DNA of 15,687 bases. Source: Isotricha intestinalis. Its lineage: Eukaryota; Ciliophora; Litostomatea; Vestibuliferida; Isotrichidae. Both the position numbers and the translations under genes were made by a program. Where the stretch lies: the NCBI GenBank assembly GCA_023807065.1, contig JAJJLU010000869.1, forward strand, positions 1 to 15,687, read 5' to 3'. This document shows, piece after piece, positions 9,801 through 15,687 of the stretch. Numbering within the stretch: position 1 is the stretch's first letter; each line of letters begins with the position of its first letter. The notes under the pieces are model-generated. The model had not been told where the DNA came from. It ran no database searches and saw only the letters and a list, made by a program, of their open reading frames with translations.

Positions 9801-10628
9801 GCTCCAGAAAGAGGAATACTTCTTCGTAAACCACGTAATGTAAAAACAGATAAATTATGTACATTAAAATTATTTATATATGGATATTTTTTTACAGGAG
9901 TTCTTGAATGTATGGGATGTTTCATAACATATTTTGTAGTATTAAACGATTATGGATTCCGTCCATTAAATTTATTTTATTTTGCATTTAAAAAAGGAAT
10001 AACACCAGCAGCCCAAGATTATTATAATCCATATGATTCAGATTATAGTGGAAATTCTCGTGCATTTATGCAAGAAAATTCAGAATTACTTGGATTACAT
10101 GGAGAATCAAAAGATATTAATATTAATTCAAAAGTAAAAGCTCCTAATTGGGATTCGGAAAGTGATGTTAATATTGATTTACGTTTATATTACCCTGATT
10201 TACCTAGTTCATTTTGGGGTGATTGTCATATGGATTCTCGAGGTCAAAGTTACGATGATTATGTTTGTTATAGAATTGAAGCTTTAAGACATGCACAAAG
10301 TGCTTTTTTAATGAGTGTTGTTATTATGCAAATTGCAAATGCTTTTTGTTGGAGAACTAAAATTTCTTCTGTTTTTGTTCATAAAATGAGTAATCATAAA
10401 TTACATTTTGCTTTTTTATTCGAACTTGGATTAGTTTGTTTAATTATTTATTGTCCTGGATTAAATACTGCTTTTGGTGCTAGACCTATTAGAATTGAAC
10501 ATTTTTTCCCTTGTTTAGGACAACATATTATTTTGTTTTATTTTGGGGAGATTATGAAATTCTTTATAAGAAGCTCACATCAACCTGATGCAAGTCCTGG
10601 ATTCTTTAATAAATATTTCAATTATTGA
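6816..10628 (+). CDS. Na,K-ATPase alpha-type P-type cation pump (P2C), 1270 aa
   Basis: A complete intronless P2C ATPase. Landmarks: TGES (303-306, actuator), SDKTGTLT with phosphorylated Asp463, KGAPERL (652-658, nucleotide domain) and GDGVNDSPA (886-894, hinge). M1 and M2 lie near 185-233 and M3-M4 near 382-428, with NCPEGLLSTVTV in M4 (Glu421). M5 has SSNIPEL (Ser952, Glu956) and M6 has CIDVGTD (Asp981, Asp985). These are the cation ligands of Na,K-ATPase, and Ser rather than Lys before NIPE separates it from gastric H,K-ATPase. It should exchange Na+ for K+ at the plasma membrane. At 1270 aa it is about 250 longer than animal alpha chains: an N-terminal extension of about 100 residues, insertions in the nucleotide domain, and an acidic M7-M8 outer loop near 1065-1150. 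The C-terminus is NKYFNY, not the animal ETYY. No beta subunit lies nearby. It ends in TGA. Confidence 0.96.
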   Translation: MDKMLDEEREVMDVKKPSIFHFQAEHAKKIINEQMKEDKDPLSRKYHRYHDSKKGKAAGLNDKVKGAGVGDWTEQKISRFSFFELQKTLFLDKSQIPKTFGDIDINYKLFPDGNVTEFEEGIKPQNLQEETISYMEQKGMEMEKEYIKNGLSTEEVELRKKTYGPNALPEKKKEPAILMFVKEITSYFSLLLWIAAALSFVGYGLAPDDISNLWLAVVIIIIILLSGFFSFIQNQKSGEIMDSFKSFSVAIVRVTRDGNEVQIPAQEIVKGDVVHVKTGEKVPADLRIFVLEGDLQVDNSPLTGESIAVSAGRECGEKGKTNALEARNLAFFSTNVKEGRGTGICIRIGADTFMGKIADLASSAEAEATTLQLEINRFIKIIACVAVGLGILFFILGLIVGYEIITNFIFALGIIVANCPEGLLSTVTVSLAITAKKMLSKNIMVKNLQSVETLGAITCICSDKTGTLTKNKMTVVHVFYDGEIHKTSDSQKNLTTEDNEEIPMKVFDITDRSFHIFRFSGVCGSIGQFLSNTPDDYLPVVQERNRYQKEHPEADKDELDRITNELKQKYQPQYTQEYNNNIDDRYTNTDASESGILKFFEKTEPIDKIRSEYPLHLAGPEKQPVAIPFNSDLKWACFLRETPDGHYWLAMKGAPERLIKRCTHYLLNGNDVPITQNFRNKFAQANQVFALKGERVIGLAYKRLDSSKYQKGYEFEIAKEDKEHPRPKGQDPITNFPLTELTFCGLVAMEDPPRDGVREAVAKCHIAGIKVIMVTGDQSLTAASIAHQIGIISDLDDTPELIQRREKLATIEEAEAKSNTIIIEGGRLQAYLDRDSTMSDDNPNKNSFLRNWIMKRDVVFARTSPENKLTIVNACQSLSHVVAVTGDGVNDSPAIKKADIGIAMGKVGTDVAKDAADILLLDDNFPNILKGVKQGRVIFETLKKIIGYNLSSNIPELFPFLGYTILQFPLPLSTILILCIDVGTDILPNICQAYEAPERGILLRKPRNVKTDKLCTLKLFIYGYFFTGVLECMGCFITYFVVLNDYGFRPLNLFYFAFKKGITPAAQDYYNPYDSDYSGNSRAFMQENSELLGLHGESKDININSKVKAPNWDSESDVNIDLRLYYPDLPSSFWGDCHMDSRGQSYDDYVCYRIEALRHAQSAFLMSVVIMQIANAFCWRTKISSVFVHKMSNHKLHFAFLFELGLVCLIIYCPGLNTAFGARPIRIEHFFPCLGQHIILFYFGEIMKFFIRSSHQPDASPGFFNKYFNY

Positions 10629-10955
10629 TTTGATTTCTTTATTTTTTTCTTTTCTCCTCTATTGATTTTTATTTAATCATTTTTTTTAATTTATGTAATT
10701 ATGAGATATCAGCTTATATTTATTTTTTTTGAATCAAATTTTTAAATTTATATTAAAAAACAATTTTATAAAGAGTTTTATTAATTTTTAACACTAATGC
10801 TATAAAAATATATAAAAAAAATTGTAATAATTTTTTGTTTAAATAATTATCTATTGATAAATATATTTTGATAATAGAAATAGCTTTATAACTAATATAT
10901 ATTTATATTATTAATAAAACAGATTTCCATTATCATAAAAAAGAAACATTATATT
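10629..10955. other. Spacer between convergent genes
   Basis: 327 bases of AT-rich DNA holding the 3' ends of the ATPase and the zinc-finger gene. No gene or structured element seen. Confidence 0.55.
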
Positions 10956-11429
10956 TTATATATGTAAATTATCAAAATCTTTTTGAAATAAAGAATGTTG
11001 GTTATTCCTAATAAATTTTTCAAAAAGAATATTGAAAGAATTTTTTTTTAAATCTTTGATATGTTCTTCAAAATGAGCTTTTAACCAACCAGAAGAAGAA
11101 AAAGTTCTTCCACAATGAGGAAAACAACATTTATGAAATAATTTATATTTTACTTTTTCTAAATAATCTTTTGAATTAGTTTCATAAATTCGATAAAATT
11201 TACTTTTTAATTTACTTTTATAAGCTTTAATAACTTTTCTATTTTCATTACTTTGATTCATTTCTTCAATAATTTTAGTTAAATTTACTATTTGACTTTG
11301 GGAATAAGTAGAAAAAATCACTGAATTATTATCTTTAAAGGGAAATGGAAAAAAAATTGAATTTGATTTTTTAATTATTTTTTCTTTGGAATTGATATTA
11401 TCAAAGAAAAATGACCAAGCCGCATACAT
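10956..11429 (-). CDS. C2H2 zinc-finger protein, 5' end cut by a chimeric junction
   Basis: The frame encodes 157 aa with a single TFIIIA-type finger: Cys101/Cys102-(X3-4)-Cys106-X12-His119-X3-His123 within HCGRTFSSSGWLKAHFEEH. One finger flanked by Lys-rich helices suggests nucleic-acid binding; the family target is unknown. The 3' end with TAA lies in normal AT-rich ciliate DNA. The apparent ATG at 11429 is probably false: the first codons (ATG TAT GCG GCT TGG) have GC-rich third positions unlike the rest, a TGA lies two codons upstream, and non-ciliate DNA starts here. The native N-terminus is most likely missing, with the break somewhere in 11,405-11,430. Confidence 0.7.
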   Translation of the reverse strand: MYAAWSFFFDNINSKEKIIKKSNSIFFPFPFKDNNSVIFSTYSQSQIVNLTKIIEEMNQSNENRKVIKAYKSKLKSKFYRIYETNSKDYLEKVKYKLFHKCCFPHCGRTFSSSGWLKAHFEEHIKDLKKNSFNILFEKFIRNNQHSLFQKDFDNLHI

Positions 11430-11655
11430 TGGTCAATGAGAGAACATCTGGGGCAATGTCCACGTCGAGGATTTGTCAGACCTGTATCTTGCTGTCATTA
11501 AATTCTCGCTTGAGAAACAAGAGCAGACTTTGTATCTGATGATGGGAAATAAAATGCCTAAAGTATCCAGGGAAATAAAAAGCAGATATAAAGAATTTGA
11601 ATAAAACAGAAAATTTGAAACTCATCTGAAGAATCCAAATTATATATATTTAATT

Positions 11656-11674
11656 TGTGTGTATGTGTGTGTGT
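11656..11674. repeat. TG microsatellite
   Basis: An imperfect (TG)n run, TGTGTGTATGTGTGTGTGT after one leading T. Dinucleotide TG tracts are very common in mammalian DNA and absent elsewhere in this window, whose simple repeats are all A/T. It supports the host origin of the surrounding block. Confidence 0.8.
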
Positions 11675-11691
11675 AAAAATTTCACGTAGGG

Positions 11692-11925
11692 AGGCAATAT
11701 AACATAGGGATTAAAAGCACGTATTCTGTAAACCTGGATGCCTACATTCAAATCTCAACCACTTAGTAACTGATCTTGAGAAAATTATTTGACCTCATTG
11801 AATCCCAGGTTTTTTCCTATAAAATGGGAATAAAAATGATACCTATATTTTAGGATTATAGAAAGGATCAGTGTAACTATATAAAAATATGTTTAGCCAG
11901 TATATAGGGACTCAGCATAAGGACC
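11692..11925 (+). mobile_element. MIR-family SINE (mammalian), diverged, nearly full length
   Basis: Aligned by eye with the MIR consensus as I remember it. The tRNA-like head shows the A-box region as ATAGGGATTAAAAGCACG (consensus ATAGTGGTTAAGAGCACG) and a worn B-box CATTCAAATCTCAACCACTTA (consensus GGTTCGAATCCC...). The core follows: TTGAGAAAATTATTTGACCT, then TAAAATGGGAATAAAAATGA (consensus TAAAATGGGGATAATAATAG), then ACCTAT...TAGGATTATAGAAAGGAT. The 3' part GCCAGTATATAGGGACTCAG matches the region before the LINE2-like tail. Heavy divergence is normal for MIR copies. Confidence 0.88.
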
Positions 11926-12154
11926 TTCTTGGGATATTTGACCTCCAGAAGAGATCTGCAAGCTACTCCAAGATTACAGAATTCCTAAGTAATTTTTGAA
12001 TCCCTGTAAACTATAGTTATATCTCTCAGTAGGGTAGACAGACATGAGCTTATATGGTTAAATGAAAAATTTCCATTTCCTTAGGCAAAAAGAATTTGTA
12101 TTTTTATTAATAAATAATAATATATTATTCCAATTAAATTTAAATATTAATTTT

Positions 12155-13147
12155 TTATGATTTAAAATCTTGAGTTATATCATCAATAATCTCTTTACAT
12201 GATCTTATAGAATGAATCATGCTTACTCCTAGACCAACAGATATATACCCAACATCTACTTTTCCATCTAACATTCCAAACTTCATGTTTCTCATAGGAT
12301 GCATTTCGTTAGCTATTTCTTCTCTTGTTTTCAACTCATTATCCATTTTAACAAGTTTTTGTGAAAGTGGTGTTGGAATAGACCTATAATAATATGGAAT
12401 TGTTCTAAAGAAGTCAATATCTGTTGCATTTGCCTTCAACATCATTTCCTTTACATTTTGGGCAGTTCTGGCTTCTTTTGATGAAAGGAAAAGAGTTCCA
12501 CAAAAAACTCCTTCTGCACCAAGTGCAAATGCTGCATTAAATGTTCTTCTATCTGTTATTCCTCCTGCCGCCATAACAGGTATCTTTACTGAATCAACAA
12601 TAAGTGGAACAATAGAAAATGTTCCTATATTATGATTTGGAAGAGTTCCTCCTTCATCCATTCCTGTTGCAACTATAATATCTGCACCAGCCTTTTCTGC
12701 TTTTCTCGCTAAATCAGGAGTAATACTAATATGACGAAATACAACTGTCACACCATGGGCTTTCAATTCTGTAATTATATCTTCTGCTGCATCAGGACCC
12801 ATATGAACAACTACTGCAACTGGAACTTTTTCTTCATATACTACTTTCAACATAAGTTGAAGTTGTATATCTGGATTTTGTTCTGAATGGAAAATATTAA
12901 TACCAAATGGTTTAGATGTTAACTCTTTCACTTTTTGAATTTCTTTTCTCATTCTTTCTGCTCTTTCAGCATCATCCTTTGGAAGCGAATTTTGTCCTGC
13001 ATGTGGTCCAAGAACTCCAAGACCTCCTGCTTCTGAAACAGCAGCAACTAGTTTAGCATCAGTTAACCAGAACAAAGGTCCTTGAATGACTGGTTTTTCT
13101 ATTTTTAAAATTTGACAAACACGATTTGAGTTATTTAACTTCTCCAT
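12155..13147 (-). CDS. Nitronate monooxygenase / FabK-like flavoprotein, 330 aa
   Basis: A full-length FMN-dependent TIM-barrel enzyme of the 2-nitropropane dioxygenase family (normal length 310-360). The N-terminus has the family signature PVIQGPLFWLTD...AAVSEAGGLGVLG (20-47); FGINIF (81-86) is the second strand; GADIIVATGMDEGG (154-167) and VMAAGGITD (201-209) with GAEGVFCGT (220-228) form the phosphate-binding part. Members oxidise nitronates or reduce enoyl-ACP. The catalytic His of the usual EAGGH motif is Thr168 here (DEGGT), so nitronate oxidation is uncertain. The family is mainly bacterial and fungal; in an anaerobic gut ciliate, bacterial gene transfer is likely (inference). G+C is about 35%, and there is no intron. 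AT-rich ciliate flanks on both sides and no Shine-Dalgarno sequence argue that it is in the ciliate genome, about 160 bases from a telomere. Confidence 0.9.
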   Translation of the reverse strand: MEKLNNSNRVCQILKIEKPVIQGPLFWLTDAKLVAAVSEAGGLGVLGPHAGQNSLPKDDAERAERMRKEIQKVKELTSKPFGINIFHSEQNPDIQLQLMLKVVYEEKVPVAVVVHMGPDAAEDIITELKAHGVTVVFRHISITPDLARKAEKAGADIIVATGMDEGGTLPNHNIGTFSIVPLIVDSVKIPVMAAGGITDRRTFNAAFALGAEGVFCGTLFLSSKEARTAQNVKEMMLKANATDIDFFRTIPYYYRSIPTPLSQKLVKMDNELKTREEIANEMHPMRNMKFGMLDGKVDVGYISVGLGVSMIHSIRSCKEIIDDITQDFKS

Positions 13148-13285
13148 TAAGTATATTATATATAAATTAATATTTTAGAATATTTTTGGATATCTTTAAA
13201 ATTGATTTTTTATTTTTTTAATATTAAATCAAATTAAATTTTTAATTTATTAATGATATATTTTTTTAAATTAAAAAAAATTAAT

Positions 13286-13323
13286 TTGGAGATTGGAGAT
13301 TGGAGATTGGGCCCAATCCCCAT
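13286..13323. repeat. Head-to-head telomeric repeat junction
   Basis: Reads TTGGAGA three times, then TTGGG joined directly to CCCAATCCCCAT. The right half is the same C4A2T unit found at base 1; the left half is its complement with one G changed to A in each unit (TTGGAGA for TTGGGGA). The centre, GATTGGGCCCAATC, is a perfect palindrome between 13,311 and 13,312. G-rich repeat running out from the left and C-rich repeat running into the right is how two chromosome ends joined back to back would look. Confidence 0.8.
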
Positions 13324-13570
13324 TTAAAAATAATATAAATTATTATTCATTGTTTTTTATAATATAATTATTAATAATTGTTTAATAATAAAAAATTTAC
13401 TTATTTATTTATGAATTTAATAAAATAAAATTAAAAATAATAGATATATAAAATTATTTCAATGAATATAAAATAAAAAATTTATAAAAAAATCTTTTTT
13501 AATTATTTATTATATTTTATTATTATATAATTAAAATATTATATACTTAATATATTTTTATATTTATTTT

Positions 13571-14825
13571 TTAACAGTTTTTTTCTTTCCTTTTGATTTT
13601 TTTGTTTTTCTCTTTTTCAGGTGCTTGATTATCAGACCAAAATATAATTAACCATCTATTTAAATCTTTATTAAAAGCAATAACCATTTTTATTTCTCTT
13701 TTTTCCAAATTTCCTTTAATTTCAATAACTTGTCCAGATGATAAATCATCTTGTAATTGTGGCATTAAAAGAGCATCTTTATTTAAAATTAAAAGATCTG
13801 CTCCATTTTTTGGAATATTAATATCCATTTTTGTTCCTGATTCATTTTTAGGTATATCCATTACCGGATTATCTTCCGATTTTTCTTCTTTATCTTCATC
13901 TCCTTCATTTTTTTCTTCCTCTCCTTCTTCTTATAATTTTTTTTTTGCCTCTTCTTCTTCTAATTTTTTTTTGGATTCTTCTTCTTCAATTTTTTTTTTT
14001 GCTTCTTCTTTATTTAATTTTTTTTCTTCTTCATTTACTTTTTTTTTTGTTTTTTCATTTCCTTTCTTTTTTTTTACTTTTTTTGGTTCAGGAATTTTTA
14101 ATTTTTTTACTGGTTGTCCAAATAACCATCTTAAAGCTTCATCCCAATATTTTGGTTTATAATCATCATATAAAGGAAATGTAACTCCTTGGAAATAAAG
14201 TCCCATATTTTCATTTTTACCAAAAAATGGAGATAATAATTCATTTACAGTTTTTGTATCAATTTTTGATATAGTCTCCTCCCAAGATTTATAAAATTGA
14301 AAAGGTATAAGTTTTAATTTTAATATTTTTTCATTTATTCGTTTTTCTTCTTTTAATTTTGCCTGTTCTTTACTGAAATAATTCACCAGAAAATCCAAAT
14401 TTTTTTAAATCTAAATATTTTCGGGTTCCATGTATTTGATGTTCTTTTCATTCACCTTCATATGTAAAACCATCTATAAAATAATATTTTCCTCTTCCAT
14501 GTTGCATATTATTTTTCCAATCACCTTCATACACATCTCCATTTGAATAGTGATAAATTCCAAATCCATAATATCATTTTTCTATTCACCTTCATAATAT
14601 TCTTTACCAATTTCACTAATTATACTATGAATTAATTTTCCATAACCTTCTCTAACTTTTTGTCCTGATTTTAATTATTTATATGCTCCAATGTAAACTA
14701 TTTTATTTTGAAATTCAAATTTTCCAAATCCTATTATTTCTTGAAATTCTTTTTTTGTCTTCTACTTTTTGATCTTTTTCTTTTTTTCATTTTTTACCTT
14801 TTCCTTTTTTTGTAACTTTAGACAT
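13571..14825 (-). pseudogene. MORN-repeat protein gene, broken by stops and frameshifts
   Basis: Read from an ATG at 14825, three frames together encode about four MORN repeats: YIGAYK.LKSGQKVREGYGK, YYEGE.KND..YGFGIYHYSNG, VYEGDWKNNMQHGRGKYYF and TYEGE.KEHQIHGTRKY. A conserved block follows (14398-13931, including WEETISKIDTK, FFGKNENMGLYFQG and YWDEALRWLFGQP), then Lys/Glu repeats and a tail (13861-13571) in the same frame after one TAA at 13931-13933. Breaks: TAA in repeat 1, TAG at the Trp of repeat 2, about 4 bases lost in repeat 2, TGA at the Trp of repeat 4, and a frameshift near 14,400. MORN proteins often serve cilia or membrane-cytoskeleton links; the exact role is unknown. A 49-nt GT-AG intron (14797-14749) would repair the first frame change. 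Sequencing error is possible, but the error-free 3.8 kb ATPase frame argues against it. Confidence 0.7.
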
Positions 14826-15687
14826 ATATTTAAATTAGAAAATTAAATTATTATTATTATTTATAGAAACAATTTATGGTATGGGGAATAATGATTTCTT
14901 TTAATCAGGGATTGAAAAAAATTTTTGAGTGAATATAAATTAAAAAAAATAATATTTTATAAGAATTGTTTTTACTTTGAGTGAAAATAATAAATTTTAT
15001 CATTGGAAAATAATATATTTGGTTAATGTTTGAATTATAATGATTAATTATATATTTTCCAAAACCAAACTTTTATATTTTATTCTTCTATCTTGTTATC
15101 ATCTAAAATCTTTTATATACTTATATTTCATAAAGATTATATATGAGTTTAATTGTTTGAGCTTTTTTCTTTTCATTTTTTGTTTTTTAAATAAATTTGG
15201 AATAAGAAAAATGTTCAATTATTTATACTACAATAAAATTTATAGTCTTTTTATTTAATTATTTATGTTAAACTAATAATTAATCTCTAATCTTTCTTTA
15301 ATATTTTTCATTCATCAATAACATGTTTAATGTATTAATAATCTATTGAATAATACTCAATTATTCAAACTATTCTATATATTATCTATATAATTTAATT
15401 TATTAATTTTTGATATACTTTTCATTAAGAAAAAAATATCTTTTTGGGAATTATTAATTATTATTAAAAGAAAATACTTTTTTTTAATTTTTTTGAATTT
15501 TGCCAAAAGTATATCTCTGTTTACTTATTTTAAAAATTACTTTATTTTTTTAAAAAGATATATTATTATTATAAATTTTATTTAAAGCTAAAAGAAAATT
15601 TTTATTTTATAATTTTATTTTTCATTATTTATTTCTAATTTTAAACAAATAATTATCAAGAAAATAAGATAAAAAAATTTTTTAATA
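14826..15687. other. Gene-poor AT-rich tail
   Basis: 862 bases upstream of the MORN gene. The only open frame is a 72-codon plus-strand run (15040-15258) rich in Phe, Leu, Ile and Tyr with no recognisable motif, as expected from T-rich DNA; I do not call it. No RNA gene or repeat seen. Confidence 0.5.

Larger units (their letters stand above)
11412..12100. other. Island of mammalian (host-like) DNA
   Basis: About 690 bases at roughly 36-38% G+C, flanked by ciliate DNA near 15%. It holds a diverged MIR SINE, a TG/TATG microsatellite, and non-repetitive sequence with mixed-composition words that the rest of the window lacks. MIR is confined to mammals and close amniote relatives and has long been inactive, so the whole block must be a piece of an existing mammalian genome. 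A ruminant host is the obvious source. Boundaries are judged from composition: left 11,405-11,430, right about 12,060-12,105. No target-site duplication is visible. Confidence 0.85.

Noticed and set aside
6816..10628. H,K-ATPase or Ca2+-ATPase identity
   Set aside because: Ser, not Lys, precedes NIPE in M5, and M4 has PEGLL rather than the PEGLP of Ca2+ pumps.
11692..11925. tRNA gene or a native ciliate SINE
   Set aside because: The A and B boxes are worn and there is no cloverleaf; the core and 3' parts match MIR specifically, and no second copy is seen in ciliate DNA here.
13286..13323. Short repeat array or inverted-repeat terminator/CRISPR-like element
   Set aside because: The 7-base unit equals the telomere unit seen at base 1 and switches strand at one point; there are no spacers and no gene it would terminate.
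14591..14616. 26-nt GT-AG segment in MORN repeat 2 that could be an intron
   Set aside because: It would remove a well-preserved MORN core (YYEGE) and still leave a TGA in frame, so loss of function explains the region better.
15040..15258. 72-codon plus-strand frame rich in Phe, Tyr and Ile
   Set aside because: No motif, no clear leader, and length within chance range for T-rich DNA.

Overview
The window looks like nuclear (macronuclear) DNA of an anaerobic gut ciliate, most likely a rumen ciliate of the Entodinium type. Four things in the sequence point there. Base composition is extremely AT-rich: spacers are roughly 10-20% G+C and genes roughly 25-38%. The window opens with CCCCAATCCCCAAAA, a ciliate-style C4A2T telomere. 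The genes are eukaryotic (Rab GTPase, B-type cyclin, Na,K-type P-ATPase) and carry very small introns of 26 and 34 nt. A block of mammalian DNA sits in the contig, which fits material taken from a host gut. I recall CCCCAAT as the Entodinium telomere, but could not check it here. The conserved genes end at TAA or TGA where expected and use CAA and TGG for Gln and Trp, so the standard genetic code fits.

Layout. Positions 1-15 are a left telomere. Then follow an unrecognised coiled-coil gene (598-1446, minus), a Rab-family GTPase (2304-2924, plus), and a B-type cyclin in three exons (5279-3120, minus) whose first two exons look like separate small ORFs until the introns are removed. After a 1.5 kb spacer comes a large intronless Na,K-ATPase alpha-type pump (6816-10628, plus), then a C2H2 zinc-finger gene (11429-10956, minus) whose 5' end is cut off. 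From about 11,412 to about 12,100 the sequence changes character and contains an old mammalian MIR SINE and a TG microsatellite. AT-rich ciliate DNA resumes with a nitronate monooxygenase-like gene (13147-12155, minus), a candidate bacterial acquisition.

At 13,286-13,323 there is a head-to-head junction of telomeric repeats: (TTGGAGA)3 TTGGG abuts CCCAATCCCC. This is what two chromosome ends joined back to back would give. The remainder (13,312-15,687) then reads as the start of a second chromosome, carrying a broken MORN-repeat gene (14825-13571, minus) and a gene-poor tail.

The genes form no operon or pathway; they are ordinary single eukaryotic genes. The main message is structural: the contig probably joins at least three pieces (ciliate chromosome arm, host DNA, ciliate chromosome end) plus a second ciliate chromosome. 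Single-cell amplification or assembly chimerism is the simplest explanation. A real host-to-ciliate insertion would be remarkable but needs spanning reads.
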